Origin: Zeus faber
Lineage: Eukaryota > Chordata > Actinopteri > Zeiformes > Zeidae
Assembly (NCBI GenBank): GCA_960531495.1
Contig: OY482852.1
Coordinates: 11,745,896 to 11,809,895, forward strand
Length of the DNA stretch: 64,000 bases
Direction of reading: 5' to 3'
Shown here: positions 1-27,640 of the stretch, one piece after another
Numbering within the stretch: position 1 is the stretch's first letter
Layout of the letters: every line of letters begins with the position of its first letter
Notes under the pieces: generated by a model
Database searches by the model: none
What the model was told of the DNA's origin: nothing
The model's input: the letters and a program-made list of their open reading frames with translations, nothing else
Made by a program: the position numbers and the translations under genes

Positions 1-446
1 ATTACGTTTCTGTGCTAAAGCACCTTTTTCAAGTAGCTGTGCTTGCTTAACGATCGATATTTACTTCACTATATTTAAAATATATATATATATATACACT
101 ATATACACTTTTACAGTAACTCTTCTACATTTCTAACAGTCACATTACTTTAGATAGAGAGATTTAGAACTGTTGATCCAGGCTTCCTCATCATTGATTC
201 GTTAGGTCCATATCCTTCTTAGTTAGCATTATGACACCGTCCGTACCAGTACGTTGTGAACTGTGATCGGGATCTGCGTGAGCGCTCATCGGCAGAAAAA
301 AACTACAGCATCACTTTACAGTATATAGGCTGCGTTATATCAGGGCACTGGATATGACAAGTGCTTTGACCTTTAATTAAAGTAAAAGTCCTTTTGTGTC
401 AGGTTATCTGTACTTTAACTGAAGTAAAAGGTCTGAGTGCTACTTG

Positions 447-479
<33 letters not shown>
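1..479. other. Left-edge non-coding stretch (glipr2 intron 1 or upstream)
   Basis: AT-rich sequence with a short TA run at 78-96. No exon encoding the expected MGKS-type start was found. Confidence 0.5.
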
Positions 480-3370
<2,891 letters not shown>

Positions 3371-3506
3371 AAAAAAACAAAAAAACAAAAACAAAAGACG
3401 TCCAGACGTCTCTGCACGGAGACGTCACTCGGGAAAACACCATGACTGCCCACTGTGGATTTGAAGAGGACCTGCACTTTGTCTTGAAAATGAGATCTGA
3501 AATAAC

Positions 3507-3512
3507 AATAAA
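3507..3512 (+). terminator. Polyadenylation signal of glipr2-like gene
   Basis: A canonical AATAAA lies about 140 bases after the glipr2 stop codon and before the convergent nacad gene. The assignment rests on position and motif only. Confidence 0.6.
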
Positions 3513-4355
3513 AAGGTACTAACGGTTTACTTTACTAACAAAAGTTCTAACGTTTCCCCCGGTGTCCATATTGGACTTGCATAAGTCAGGCAAATTAGTT
3601 TTGTGTGTTTTTTTTTTTTTTTCTTTCAAACGGCGTGTGTGTAGCAATCTGTGCATTTTGCCTCACACACAAATGAGTATCAGTCCTCTGTAATTATTGT
3701 CTGGTATCTTTGTGTGGAAATGGGAGCTGCCGGGAAAGAAATCCGATTTATTTACGCGCGCCTACGTATCGAGTCACTGCTTGTCGTTCAGTGACCCGAC
3801 TTTACGAGCCGTGTTACACAGCTCCGAGGGGAACGCACTTAATAACATCATGTGCAAATCTGCGTTTCAGCCCTTACCATTACGATTGGGATTGCATTTG
3901 ACGCGAATTTCCCTTGTGGGCGAATTTGTCCTGTTTTATACATTTCATCTTCTGTGCATTAGCGGGGCATCGCAGCCTCACAGACAGAAACGTTGACATT
4001 GTATAAATGTATAATTGTTTTGCTTAAGATCTGATTGCACTGCGTTGGGGAGGACTGTTGTGTCATTACTGAGCATTCTGTACTCCGAGGACATTTTGGG
4101 GAAACAAGTAGGTTTGTTTTGGGGCAATTAAGACTGCCGCTTTGCAGCTAAGATATATGCAAAATTTGTATTTCCTTATTTTATATTAATTCCAAGATTA
4201 CATATCTCCAAGAGAAAGTATTCTAACGCTGCAGTGTTTAATTGTATTTTGGAGTTTTTAGGGCGGTCCCTTTGTTGATCTTTCTGTTATCGTGGCATTC
4301 AGCCATTTCCATGGGAGGGTTCACAATAAGAAAAGCCAACTGGACTTGCGGCAAC

Positions 4356-4361
4356 TTTATT
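4356..4361 (-). terminator. Polyadenylation signal of nacad
   Basis: On the minus strand this reads AATAAA, about 100 bases after the nacad stop codon at 4460-4462. It lies about 850 bases from the glipr2 signal, so the two convergent transcripts need not overlap. Confidence 0.6.
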
Positions 4362-4459
4362 TAGCAGGTTTTGAGGATGCAACATAGCAGCAATGCAGAA
4401 GAATCAGTGGCGTATAGGCTTGAGTGGCGGAGGAGAGGGCGTCGTCGGGGTTCGGATCC

Positions 4460-16022
<11,563 letters not shown>

Positions 16023-16077
16023 CCTCTCTCTCTGGCTCTGACGCAACAATAAACCAGCCAAGGTGAACGGGGAAGGG

Positions 16078-16202
16078 AGAGAGCGAGAGAGAGGATAGAG
16101 AGAGAGAGGGAGGAAGAGAGAGAGAGAGAGAGAGAGAGACAGTCGGGGAGAGTGACAGAGCGAGGGAGGGAGGAAGGGAGGGAGGGAGGGAGGGAGGGAG
16201 GG
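16078..16202. repeat. Purine-rich GA/GGGA tract upstream of nacad start
   Basis: Imperfect (GA)n followed by (GGGA)n on the plus strand, 56-180 bases upstream of the nacad start codon. It is pyrimidine-rich on the nacad sense strand and probably lies in the 5' UTR or promoter. Such tracts can act as GAGA-type promoter elements; that role is inferred. Confidence 0.6.
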
Positions 16203-16343
16203 CTCTAAATGCTCAGCGACCCAACACTTCCCTGCAGCACATGTCTGTCTTCATGGGTGTTTACGGGAAATAGAGAGTGCAAGTAGATACAGGATTCTTC
16301 TTCCTGTGCTGCATAACGGTGGTGATGCTGTTGTTGTGTGTGT

Positions 16344-16392
16344 TCAGGAGGTGGGGGGGGGGGGTTACTCCCCCCCCCCCCCCACCTCCTGA
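16344..16392. repeat. G-run/C-run inverted repeat
   Basis: A TCAGGAGGT-type arm runs into a G tract, then a short TTACT spacer, then a C tract and the reverse-complement arm. The arms are near-perfect over about 20 bases, so the site can form a GC hairpin, or a G-quadruplex facing an i-motif. Confidence 0.7.
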
Positions 16393-16576
16393 GTGTAGGA
16401 GCTGCAGTATTTGCTCTCATTACCCTCCTCCCCTCCTTCATTCCTTCCCAGCTCTCTCACTCCCTCTCTCTTCTCCCCCTGTCGGGCTATGACTGGATCC
16501 TGAGAGATGATGTCAGCAGATTTTGGACTCACTCAGTGCTGCCCCCCGGACTCTAAAAGGAGATGATCGGTACTAT

Positions 16577-16656
16577 AGATATATATATATATACATACTG
16601 TATATATATATATACTGTGTATATATATATATTGCATATATATATATAAATACACA

Positions 16657-16734
<78 letters not shown>

Positions 16735-16738
16735 TGTA
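16577..16738. repeat. (TA)n microsatellite block
   Basis: Alternating TA for about 160 bases, interrupted by short CTGTA and ATACTG motifs. It is self-complementary throughout and intergenic between nacad and tbrg4. Confidence 0.9.
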
Positions 16739-16977
16739 TAAAGTATATTCACATCAAGGACCAATTTGACACACATTTGACTACCGCATTTGATAAGATT
16801 TTGTCTCTGGGACCCCAATCTGAGAAGATCTTTATTGTTAGATATGATATAGTCCAAACCTCTGTGCACGTCTATATTAGTTCCAGAGATAACAATGAAA
16901 CTATAGTTGAAAACAGCCATTACGTCTTGTGAATTAAATAACATTGAAGTTTACCTATTAATTATTTTGCTGGGGAA

Positions 16978-17424
16978 TTTGTATGCTATTGCATCTAGGA
17001 CAGTGTAAATCTGCAAGTGGAGTTCAGGTTCTCAACCTGCAATGCAACTCTTTATTCATTCTTTATCATCAAGAACTACTGCAATAACTCTGTCCTGTGG
17101 ACGACCTGGGGGATGACAAGAGCACAGCTTTTTGTTACACAGAACCGCCACCAATCCCCCTCTTTGAAGAACTATTTTACCATGCTTGGGTCTATAAACA
17201 ACTAATCACTACTCCAAGAGGGGGAGATTCACCACGGGTGAGACAAATAAACATAGAAACAAACAACATGTACATAGAAAAACAAACATCGCACAACAAC
17301 GAAAAAACTGAGTTATTTAGGTCCAGGAAAACTGGACCAGCAATTGGTCACGTGGCCTCTTCCTGTCATAGTTATGGCAGTAAATGAGGAAGAAAAGGAG
17401 AAGGATGTAACCAGGAGGGTGCTG

Positions 17425-17425
<1 letters not shown>
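16978..17425 (-). repeat. Dispersed repeat copy 1 (possible solo LTR)
   Basis: About 450 bases match the inverted stretch 60118-60592 along most of their length, for example GGGGGATTGGTGGCGGTTCT read on the minus strand. On that strand it carries AATAAAG about 30 bases after CAGGACAGAGTTA, as expected for an LTR or other retroelement end. It ends beside a (GT)n tract. The family name is not recognised. Confidence 0.6.

Positions 17426-17427
<2 letters not shown>

Positions 17428-17475
<48 letters not shown>
17428..17475. repeat. (GT)n microsatellite
   Basis: About 24 GT units between dispersed repeat copy 1 and the L2-like fragment. Confidence 0.9.
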
Positions 17476-17477
<2 letters not shown>

Positions 17478-17529
17478 CTATCCACTGGTGAGTGTACAGC
17501 ACTTATCCCAATTGGTTCTGGTTTATAAG

Positions 17530-18275
17530 GTCGGTATTACGTTGTGGTGCCTCCAAGCAGCGGAAAGGGCCCCGAAGCCGCCCAGTCCTGCAGTCATACG
17601 GACAGGTATGTATGGAAGTCCACATCACGGAGGATTTAACATGGACTTTACATACAGACACTCTGGTGAGAAAGGCGAGGCAGCATCTTTACCACCTCAG
17701 GCAGATGAAGAAATTCCGGGTCTCTGTGAGACGGAGTTTCTTCCCAAAAGCCATAAGAACTGTCAATGCTGACCTCACCAGGGGTCCTCACTGAGACACT
17801 CACATAGGCCCCCCTGCCTTACTGTGCTGTATGTAGCATACTGTATCACTGTATCACTGTTCTGGGTTATTGCATACTGTGCTGTATTGCTGTTCTGTTC
17901 TGTGTTACTGTATTGCTGTGCCGTACTGTTGTACACTGGACTGTATATCTCCGCTCACACTACCTCACTTTATTCACATGACACTTTAATGCTCATATCT
18001 GTATATACATATAGCCTATCCCATATACATAAGTCTATTACCTTTATTTCTATTTTGTAACCCCCCCTCTGCATTATCTTTGAGTTATTTTATTTTATTC
18101 TCTATTATTCGATTGACTTACTGCCCTACGTTTTAGGAAACAGTTAGTCAAGTAGGAATTAGGTAGCTATTGTGCTCAGTCTAGAACATATTGTGCATAA
18201 TCACTGGGTGCGTTGCATTGACATTTCACTGCATATATTGTATGTATGTGACAAAACCTGAATCTTGAATCTTAA
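17530..18275 (+). mobile_element. L2-like LINE 3' fragment
   Basis: One frame encodes ARQHLYHLRQMKKFRVS and, shortly after, RRSFFPKAIRTVN. These resemble the post-reverse-transcriptase motif and extreme C-terminus of L2/CR1-type LINE proteins, with the stretch between them deleted. After the stop comes a low-complexity 3' UTR ending in a repeated GAATCTT motif, typical of L2-type tails. It is severely truncated and non-functional. Confidence 0.6.
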
Positions 18276-18394
18276 AGAAGGCTCAATTTGAGATCTATTG
18301 CAAGGAAAAGGGAGACAAGATAAAACAAACTGAGAAACAAAAGGAGAGAAGAGTAATACTAATGATGCCTTCTGCTCTGCCCCGGTCCCTTGGG

Positions 18395-18397
<3 letters not shown>

Positions 18398-18478
<81 letters not shown>
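18398..18478. repeat. (GA)n microsatellite
   Basis: About 40 GA units in the nacad-tbrg4 spacer. Confidence 0.92.
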
Positions 18479-18482
<4 letters not shown>

Positions 18483-18569
18483 AAGCGGGCATCTCTGTCA
18501 CTCAGCCTCACCGTTCTCCATATTGTCCTTCCTTTTCTTTTGGTCCACTTCTATAGATATTAAGTGAAA

Positions 18570-20359
18570 GGACAGAAATAGGAGGGAGCCGGGGCAGAGG
18601 GATCAAGCCAAGCACTCGGCAATGGTAGTTTCCATGGCAACCTAAAACTTCCCACGATACGGGTGCCAGCTCAGCAGAACTCTTCGTTGCCTTGTTGCAT
18701 ACTCAAAACAGTTGACAACAAAAACACGACGACTTATCGATTATCACAAAGATTATCTCTCTCAACATAAGGCTGGGGCTGTGGCGATCTTGACATAACT
18801 GACCATTGTCATAGAAATAATACATGCCTACCTTTTGCAGATTAGCCATTTATTGCCATTGAAGATTGGAACAGGAAGGTTTGTAGAGGTCAATACTAGA
18901 GCTACTCGCTGGGCTGAAGGGCAACCATTTACCAAGTGCATAAAGATAAACAGTGGTTGAAAATCCTTAAAGTGAAAATGAAAGCGTTTGCTATTTTTCA
19001 ACCCAGGCCTCATTAGATTGTTGGTTCCATTCTTAAGCCGCAGCAGAGCAGTAGTTTTTTTTTTAACGGTGTTCAGCGAGGTTGTTCTATGAACGGTTAT
19101 AAATGATGGGAACCAACTTTGGCCTGGGTTGGAAAGTGGTGAAACTACCATTTAAATAAAAGATAAAGTCAGATTATGGGGCAAAAAAAAAACCAACAAC
19201 CTCACTTTAGCATTAATGTTCCTCTGCAATTATTCTCATCAGAAGAACCTAAATTACAATATCCCAGGTCTTGGGAAGCCATTCTTAGGTCCTAACATAT
19301 GTATAGTGGATATTTTCCTAATTTAGTACGCCTACCAATACCTCTCGCAAGAATTCTACTACAACCATTATCCAAACACGTTAAGAGCTTTCGATGCCGG
19401 CACTGCATTGGCACAAGCTGAGCCTGCACTTCCACGTGGCCATCGGAGGAGGGATATAAAAAGTTCTGCTGTGTTAGCTTGGACTTCAGCACATCCCTCC
19501 GCCTCGTCCAGACGCAATAAGCACAGCGCGCTGCATATGTGGATGCAACAAATCTCTCAGAAGACACACAAAACACAGCCACACACACAGCCTCAAGATG
19601 CACACTCGATGAGTACATCAGCTGGTAGATGTGAAATTGGCAATGTTCTGGTGTAAAGCCACACCGCCATATGATGTAGATGGAGTTTTATTTAAGTATC
19701 AGTGGAAAAAGAACCCAATGTCATGCACATGTGCACAACCACTCACATCCCTTCAAGTTACAGTGATTGTACATTCTGCAGTAAACTCACATCTTAAAAT
19801 ATGAAAACACATATGACAATACAATTACTTATTTAATCACAGAGGGACTCAGTATTCTTCCCAATCATAATTTACTGTAATTGATTCACATGGTTGATGT
19901 AAAGCAAAACTTTGATGCCGTTGATTCAAAGCCGCAGCGTCTCTCTCTCGCTCTGTCTCTCTCTCGCTCTGTCTCTCTCTCTCTGGGGCCCGGAGGTCAC
20001 TGGAGGACACGTCTCCCTCGTAACAGAAGTCAGAACACATCTTTGTTGTTGTTGGAGGAGTTGCTCTCGCTTCATATCTACTTGCGTTTGTGTGCGTCAA
20101 GTCTCTCTCTTTCTGCAGAGCTCTCCATCGGCATCTCCATGGCAACAGGGAAAGCCCCATGTGTTGTCAAGGGAACCGAGGGGGAGGAGGGGTGATTATT
20201 TGGATGAGGACCGAGGATGTCATGGCAAAGCTGCTCATTTTGGACAGTGCATCTGTTTCTGTGTTTGTATGTGTGTGTATGTATGTGAATGTGTGCATCC
20301 CCTCGCAGGTCTATTTGGTGGGGACGGCTCCAATATGAGTTGAGCTCGGTTTCACCAGT
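18570..20359. other. Spacer including probable tbrg4 3' UTR
   Basis: No coding exon was recognised. On the minus strand, ATTAAA at 19837-19832 and AATAAA at 19692-19687 are possible tbrg4 polyadenylation signals, about 520 and 670 bases beyond its stop codon. A CT-rich microsatellite lies at 19940-19985. Confidence 0.4.
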
Positions 20360-23300
20360 TCATTTAGCCATGTCCTCTGCCACAGCCTTCCCTATCTTGT
20401 CCTTCAGGTAAGACACTCTCTGCCAGTCGGACTTCAGCTCCAGCCACTCGTAGTACGGCACCTGGAGACAGACAACGGGAATTTCAACATTGACATCCTT
20501 ATGAGTTAGGGTGTGAATTACCACTTGTTATCGAGGATTGTTTTTGTTTACAAAAAACAAACAAAAAAAATAAAAACAAGGTGAATGTGACCAAACTGTA
20601 GGTGCATTATGTGACTTTTATTCTGTCTAGCGTTTGTCTGCAGCACTGCGGACTTGGTCGTTTCTGCCAGGTTTCCTGCCGGTGGCTAAGGAGATTGTCC
20701 TAGATGAGAGGAAGAGCTTGGTTTGGCCTAGATGAGACTGAGCTACTCTATTTATATCAGAGACTGCAGGGGAGCCCACCTGGCACCGTGCTCTGCTCTA
20801 GTATTAGGTACCTCCGCTTGTCGGGTCTGAGCCTCGACAATACTACTACCCCCCCCACCCCCCGCTTTTTTTTCTATTTACGGTATCAGTTGCTTTCCAT
20901 ATCGCCTGCTGTTCAACACAACTAGCTGGTTCATTTAACTATTTTTCTGCATTACTCATCTCCCACATTTGCCTTTACCCCCATCCTCTCCTTACCTCGA
21001 CTGTGATGAAGTTAGCCAGCTGGAGATGCCGCTTCATCATTGCAAATCTCCCCAGAAGTATTTTACTGCGTGAGCTGAAGTTGGGAAACTCCCAGGCTAA
21101 GAAAGCCAGTCTTTAAAAACAGAGACAAGAGGCGAGGCTGACGGAACGCAACGGCACGTTGGTAAGAGGCAGAACAAGCTGATCTGAATATCGTGCATAT
21201 TGTTCGTCCCTCGCCCCTGAGACTCACCTCCGAGCCCCGGCGGGCAAGGCCTGGGCGCCGCCCCCACCGGGCAGGTGAGGAGCCTTCAGCATCACCAGGT
21301 CGATGGGCTTGTTCTCAGAGTCCACCACCAATTCACCATCTGTTGGACAAAGGCACATTGGTGTCAAGTTGATACATCCTCTGCCATCGCGGAGGGCTCC
21401 TCCACACATCTAGATCCTCGAGCTACGCTGGATATATATATCTTTCCTGAATCCTGTGGACACACATCTCATCCTGATGCTAAAGCTCAAAAGCAACGTA
21501 TCCGGGCAGGTTTGAACCCGTCTAGCCATGTTTGCATTTTCAGAATCCCCCTCATCAGGCTCCATTCCAACCACATTCAGCGGGTTGGAAGGGAGCCGGT
21601 GAGTATTACCGCAACAATAATGGACGAGCACTCGCCAACACCTGGAGTTAGCCAGCACCGCCAATACCTCTCTTTAACCTCTTTCCATTTCCTGTACTGG
21701 ATTTCTATCCTTTGCAAACAGAGCCTTGTAGTCTTGGAACCTGACAAATCTGGAGCTCATGTTTTATTTGCTCTGGCAGGTGGGTCTGGCCCCCGTCCCG
21801 TTCAGACAGATTTCCAGCCGACCTGGCCTGATTCGGGCCAATCACAATTTATCTAATATGGAGCGGGTTTGATAGCATGAGCGTACAGAGGGGAGCCGCT
21901 GAGGCATTTTCATAAACAACCAAGATGGCTGCCAGTGATATGGAATGGTCTATTGAATACGCTATTGAGATAGTATTAAACAAATTGCGCAGTACATTTT
22001 CCTGAAAAAAAACAAACAAACAACAACAAACTACTGCTTTTGTTGAGAACAAAGATGTGTTTGCCGTACTTCCGACAGGATTTGCACGCTGTAGTCTGTT
22101 CACATTTTCCCGTAGCTCAATGCTATGTCACACGTTTCATTGCTCTGATTGGTTGTAGGTCTATCCAATTGCGTCCAATGCGAGACATTTGTCTCGCGGC
22201 TGTTGACAATGGTCCTTGGAAATTGAAAATGAACTGAGAGGCTCCAGACTAATTCTCATTTGCAAATTGGTTTGGCGACTTCAGGCTAAGAACCTTGTGC
22301 TTTTTGTCAATCGCTTCTGGTTTTCAAAGATTAGAGTCTGACTCCGTAATTCAATACAATTTACAATGTCTGGGTCACAATCTGATCGGAGTCTGAGGAC
22401 ATAAAAAATTTAAAAAATATATGAAGCTGATAGGGTCAGATTTGGTGGACCCAGACATTTCAGGTCATTTCAGGTAAAACAGCAATGCGGTGGTGATTAG
22501 TTGAAACAATATTTGGAAAACAAGATAAAAGTCGTATCTGGTGTAAGATAGATGGACCTACTTGTTAGCAGCAAAACAATAACTGTGTTTTTATAGGTCA
22601 TGTTCCTCATATGAAAAATATACATTTTTGACCACTAGCTTTTGATAAAGTTCATTTACCGATAGTCCATCCGTAGACCGTGTCCACGGCCGTGCGCAGG
22701 GCCTCGGTTCTCCCCCCCACCAGGCTCCGCAGCACCCCCTGTAGGCTGCTCTGCAGGGGGGAGAGGGGGGAGCTGCGAGCCACAGGGGACAGGGATGCCA
22801 CGGCGGCCCCTGGGGAACCCGGGTGCTCCAAGTGGAGAGTAGCGGCGATGTGGAGGAGCTTCAAACGACAGTTCTCCACTTGAGCGGGGTTGCCTTCTGC
22901 GGACACCAGGAAAGGCGAATTGTATACATGTAAAATAAAATAAATAAAATGCACAAAGGAACTTCAAGATACTGTCTTCATGGTAAGTATCAAACGCCAG
23001 CCCATATTTTAGCTCAACATAAAATGTCTCTCTCTCCCGATTCCTGTATTATCTGTTCTTGGCGTGTGTATTTTAAGTGTATTTTAGAGTGCCGTCTGCT
23101 AAACAATAGGCTTGCAACGTCAATACCAGTTTCATGCGGCCATCTACTAAGCCCCAGGGGTCTTCAGCCTCTGCCACCATGTTTAGGAGCTGTTCAGAAC
23201 AACCTTGATACATATGACAAAAAAATACATGCGCCATGTTCTTTGCCTTGGGTGTGAATAGTCAACTTTTAATGTTTTACCTTTTTTTCCTATTATTTAA

Positions 23301-26300
23301 AGGGACACAATATGAAAGACAATATAAAGTGGAATGAAGTATTTTGTGACCAAGGGAAGAAGAAAGGGATACATGGTATAGAAGTAAGTACTATTCAACA
23401 ACAGGAGGTTTAGTATTTCAGTACTCCTTCTCTGGGATGTTTTGCCGCTAGCCACAGTATAAACATGGTAAATGCTGTGCAGTGTTCAATGTTGCTGCAA
23501 ACATCAAACAGACTAGTAGTGCGGATAAATAACTTAAGCTGAAATCTCTTTTAATGCAGATAAAACAGTGGCACCTTCAGTCTTCATTTATGAATCAAGA
23601 ACTTGATAAACAATGTAAAGCGTGGCTGTTGTTCTCACTGACAAAACATGTACGTTCAATTACCAAGTGACAGAGTAACTAGGGATACTCAACACCTTTT
23701 AGGTATGGACCGAAATATCCCAACTACTACCAAGTAGTATTGAAACTTCTCCAGTGAGTAAATTACTTGCATTCGTTAGAAAGTCTTGACTATTTGTATG
23801 ATTTTGCTCGCAGCCAATCACTGCAAGTATTCTTTGAATTTATGAGACGTGCGATTGGTCCACTGCCGCAGCAGCTACAAGCCAGCCCATCACCGCAGAC
23901 GTTTTTGAATTTAATGCGATGTGTGATCTCTACCCCAGCAGTAGCTACAACAGTCTGTTAAAGCTTCACAATTTTTCAAGTCTGTCTTAAAATATGTTCA
24001 CATGAACAGGTTTTTCCTCGCTGTAATTATTTGTTTAAAATCACACTTTGTTGTACAGTTTTGGGGAGTTATTTAGTAAATATGCTAATAATTTTAACAG
24101 GTTCACAATGTATTCATGTAAAAAAATCCTTTGGATGGGGAGGAATGGTGGCATTGTACACAACTGAATGGTTCGATTCACATGATGGATATAGTAGAAA
24201 AAAAAAAGTATAGAATGAAGTACTCTACTGGGATCTCTATCGGGATCACTTTAAGGGTACTGGTATTGGTACTGGTATCATCATTTTTTAAACAATACAC
24301 AGCCCTAGCCACAAACCAGATATCAGTTTCAATAAGGTTCCACTCTGTCCCTGTCTTCACAGACAGAAAGCTCCGTTACTGCATCTATTTACTCTACAGG
24401 CAACTATTTAGATGATGTGTGCACAGGCAACAGCTAAGTGTAGACTGAGCTGTGTTTATTTTATGACATATACGGAATGAGAGTTACCTGAGAGTCGCTG
24501 CTTGTGCTGTGTCAGTGATGTGCAGTACTGAGGCTTGAGCTGCTGCAGGATGCACAGAGACCAAATCACGTCCATCTGCAGGAATGGCTCCAGGCCTGAG
24601 AGAGAACCCTCCAGCGCAGAGTGGACCTGCACGCACAATTAAACACAGTAATTAGTGACAGGTAGGGGTTTAGGGTATAACCACCTGCTCGAAAAGAAAA
24701 AAGAATAATTATAATAATAATGTAAGACCCTCCCCTCCTCAAGAAATAAAATAATAATAACATAGTAAGACCTCCCTCCAACACAACACATATTGAACAA
24801 TTAAGCACAATCAAATAGAATCTTTAACGCCTTAGAGGTTGGCTACCTTGCTGTAGAAGTCCTCTCCTTTGCTGGGTTCAAAACCCAATCTGGCAAATGT
24901 CATGAGCAGGTTACAGAGCTGTGGCATGCTGTAACTGTTTGCTATATAGTGCTGCAGAGAATTGAACAGGGGATAAAAGACAGAGAGGGTAAAGAGAAGG
25001 TCATTATACAAATGAACAATGTAGCTAATATGTACATCAAAACCTTCACTATGAGTTGAATCTGAATGTGTTCCCCATGTGAGACTGACCGAGGCAAAGG
25101 CTTCGTAGAGGGGGAGGTGAAGCCACTTGAGGAACCCTAAAGACTTAGCGCAGCGTGTGACATCAGCGGGGCTGAGCTCGGGCGTTCGGGGCAACAACTC
25201 AGAGGCCATCCGCTGAAACACCTGAGTATTGTGGAAATTTAACTTTCCTAAGAGAAAGCAAAAAGGAAACGAGAGAAACAAAAGTAAATATTAGGCTGGG
25301 CTAATACGACACTCCTATTGTTGACAGAACTTCTTACTGCCTGTGAGGATTAAAACTACACAAGAGAAACAAAATACATTGACTAAGGGAAGAAGAAAAG
25401 GACAACAAACCTATTCCATATTTTAATTTTATTAAATTTTTTGTACACTCGAGTGCAGGGGTTTTCAACCGGTGGTCTGTAGCCTTCTGGTGGTCTTCAA
25501 AGGCACTGCAGGTGATCCCGACCATGCATTCAATTATGTTGTTTAAAGCCAGAAGCGATGAAAATAAAGTTCACAGCTCCTGCTCTAGTCTACGAATAAT
25601 TAACAGTGATAATTCAGATCTAATGTGTGCTGCGTGTTTTCTCACCGTAAGCGTAGGCCATGTCCAGCAGCAGTGGAGTGGTCAGGTCAGAGGAGGGTTT
25701 CTGGAGCAGGTGATAGGACAGAGCTCTAAGCAGGGGAACACATCTGCGGCTCTGAGAGGCCAAAGAGACACACACCCTGCGCAGTTCTTCTGCCGAAAAG
25801 CCCTCCGCCAGCTCCAACGCCTGGGAGGGAAATTGAGAGAAAACATCACCTGGTTCATTTTGAACTAATTAATCATACATTGTCAATCCAACAGGCTCAG
25901 GCAAGACAAATGGGCTCATATAACTCATTCTATATTATACCTCTTTACCTTATTACTGAGTTGTGAGGGAGAAGTCTATTCATGAACAATACATTTTTTT
26001 TTTTTTTTTTTAACTCGTAATAAAATACTAGTGGCATCAATATAAATGCTAGCCTAAAGAATGTTGGATTTGAATGATCATATCAAGGTTTATAATGATT
26101 TTAAGTGCATTTCTTTCTCTGTACCTTGTCTTCTAGTCTGTCCTTTAAGGTAGGGGACATGTGTTCTCCTTTAGATATGAGTGCACTGACGGTTTTCGCA
26201 TCAGAGATCTCAGTCCAACGTAGCTCTAGCTGCTTCAATGCAGCGTTAACTATGACTGTGTCTGGTAGAGCTTTCCTCCAGGCTCCCCAGTCAACCAGAA

Positions 26301-26990
26301 AAGCCAGCTGCTTGTACGATAGCCGGCGAATTCGCCAAAGGACCTCTGTCTGAACAGAGTTAAGTACGGTAGACGTGGAGGGCAAATTCAAGATCCAGAG
26401 TGACCGCAACACAGAAACCAGTGTTCCATTCCACACAGAAGAGACCTGAAAAAGGCACAAACAAAATTAAGAAAAAGTTTCTTTGCAGTGCAATCCAAAC
26501 ACAACAGCCAATGTGTCCAACTTTTACAATTATTGCTTGTTTTTCCTCTTTTCCCCGGCATGCCTACCTGTTCGCTTAGAGCACCCATTAAATCCTGCAT
26601 CCTCGGATCCGTCACAAGTTCTGAGTTTGGTGCAACACCCTTGCCCTTCGCATCCTGGACCAATCGAGCCAGTTTCACCATGGCAATAGCGGCGTGGTTG
26701 CCATTTCCCCGGTGTTCGTGCCAGGCCAGCAAGACGTCATCTGGAGTAGCAGCCTTCTCCAAAAAGTCATCCAGCCGAGTACGTGTAGGCATTAACTCTG
26801 AGGTCTCCTCTTTGGCAGGACTCCTAGTATTGCACAGGGGCCTTCCCGGAACCTGTGGCCAGGTCTGATGAACCCATAGCAGCTCTGTAGACCCGGCGAC
26901 GGGGGGGATCCGACAGGCAGCCGCAACCGTGGCCTGCGAGGAGGCCCTGGAGAGAAGACTCGCACATCTGCCCAGCAGACGGCCGGCCAT
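20360..26990 (-). CDS. tbrg4: TBRG4 / FAST kinase domain-containing protein 4
   Basis: Mitochondrial RNA-binding protein of the FASTK family that stabilises and helps process mitochondrial mRNAs. Coding exons: 26990-26568, 26445-26125, 25820-25646, 25247-25090, 24951-24847, 24626-24488, 22896-22660, 21339-21228, 21110-20996, 20461-20360. They total 1887 nt (628 aa; human about 631). The N-terminus [19 protein letters not shown] is basic, Ser/Ala-rich and lacks acidic residues, as in a mitochondrial targeting peptide. Family motifs include [21 protein letters not shown], the helical FASTK repeats in the middle, and FAST_1/FAST_2 regions at roughly 390-555. The C-terminal RAP domain (about 558-616) carries [16 protein letters not shown] and [10 protein letters not shown]. 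The protein ends [12 protein letters not shown]. All junction phases fit. It follows nacad in the same orientation, as on human 7p13. The long intron 21340-22659 holds no recognised gene. Confidence 0.95.
23680..24315. mobile_element. Probable small non-autonomous DNA element in tbrg4 intron
   Basis: One end reads CTAGGGATACTC and the other end reads CTAGGGCTGTG when reverse-complemented. The interior near 24225-24280 has the GGGATC.../GGTACTGGTA... theme shared with a second copy around 44085-44625. The boundaries and superfamily are uncertain. Confidence 0.4.
23812..23951. repeat. Diverged tandem duplication of about 70 bp
   Basis: Two adjacent units share the order AATCACTGCAAG/CATCACCGCAG, TTTGAATTTA, CGATT/TGATC and CAGCAG(C/T)...AGCTACAA. 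They differ at roughly a quarter of positions, so this is an old duplication inside the tbrg4 intron. Confidence 0.6.
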
Positions 26991-27508
26991 TTGGTCAGCC
27001 TGACAGGGTGAGGAGCGTGAAAACCTAAGAATGAGCGTCTCACAACGCAGCGGCCGGCACCATCGCTGCAGAGCTACATGACGGACACAACAAGGGACGA
27101 GATGGAGTTCATGAGCAGAGGGAAGCTCATTCCATCACAGAAAAAGATCACGCATGCACTGGAAATAGTACCGTGAATGGTATGGGAGCCAATGCCGATG
27201 ATGACTTTCTATTGCAACAATAACAATAATATTGACAACGAAAATCCATTTGATATGTACAGCGCTTTTCAAAATGGTCAATGACACTTTGGAGTATAAT
27301 GACGCATATAGACACCAGTTCATACATGGAGGCCTTCAGACATTAAAAGCAGTTTAATAGCATCCGGTAACAAATCCTGACCTTGTGGAAATGAGGAGTA
27401 ACCCCACAGTTAAAACACGTTTAATTCCTCCCACTCCTCAAATTAACGCCCCCACACATCGTTGTATACATGGTATCACCGTTTATTATAGTATTAAACT
27501 TTGCTTAC

Positions 27509-27640
27509 CTGGGTTAAGCTGGATGACAAGACGACTTAACGTTTGCTTCTCTCCGACATTCACATGTAACTGCCGCGGTCGCAGGGCGGTGACGTTGTGA
27601 CGCCGGATAAGGCGGAGCCCCACGTCAGGGGCGGTCTCAG
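27509..27640 (-). other. Probable non-coding first exon of tbrg4
   Basis: A canonical donor on the minus strand, CCCAG then GTAAGC, ends a GC-rich block at 27509. It could splice to an acceptor near 27026 (TTCTTAG) or 27001 (CTGTCAG), just upstream of the tbrg4 start codon at 26990. The right limit (transcription start) is a guess. Confidence 0.45.

Noticed and set aside
16023..16061. Upstream in-frame ATG for nacad at 16061
   Set aside because: The ATG at 16022 yields the MPGE start shared by NACA and NACAD; the upstream extension has no family match. It cannot be fully excluded.
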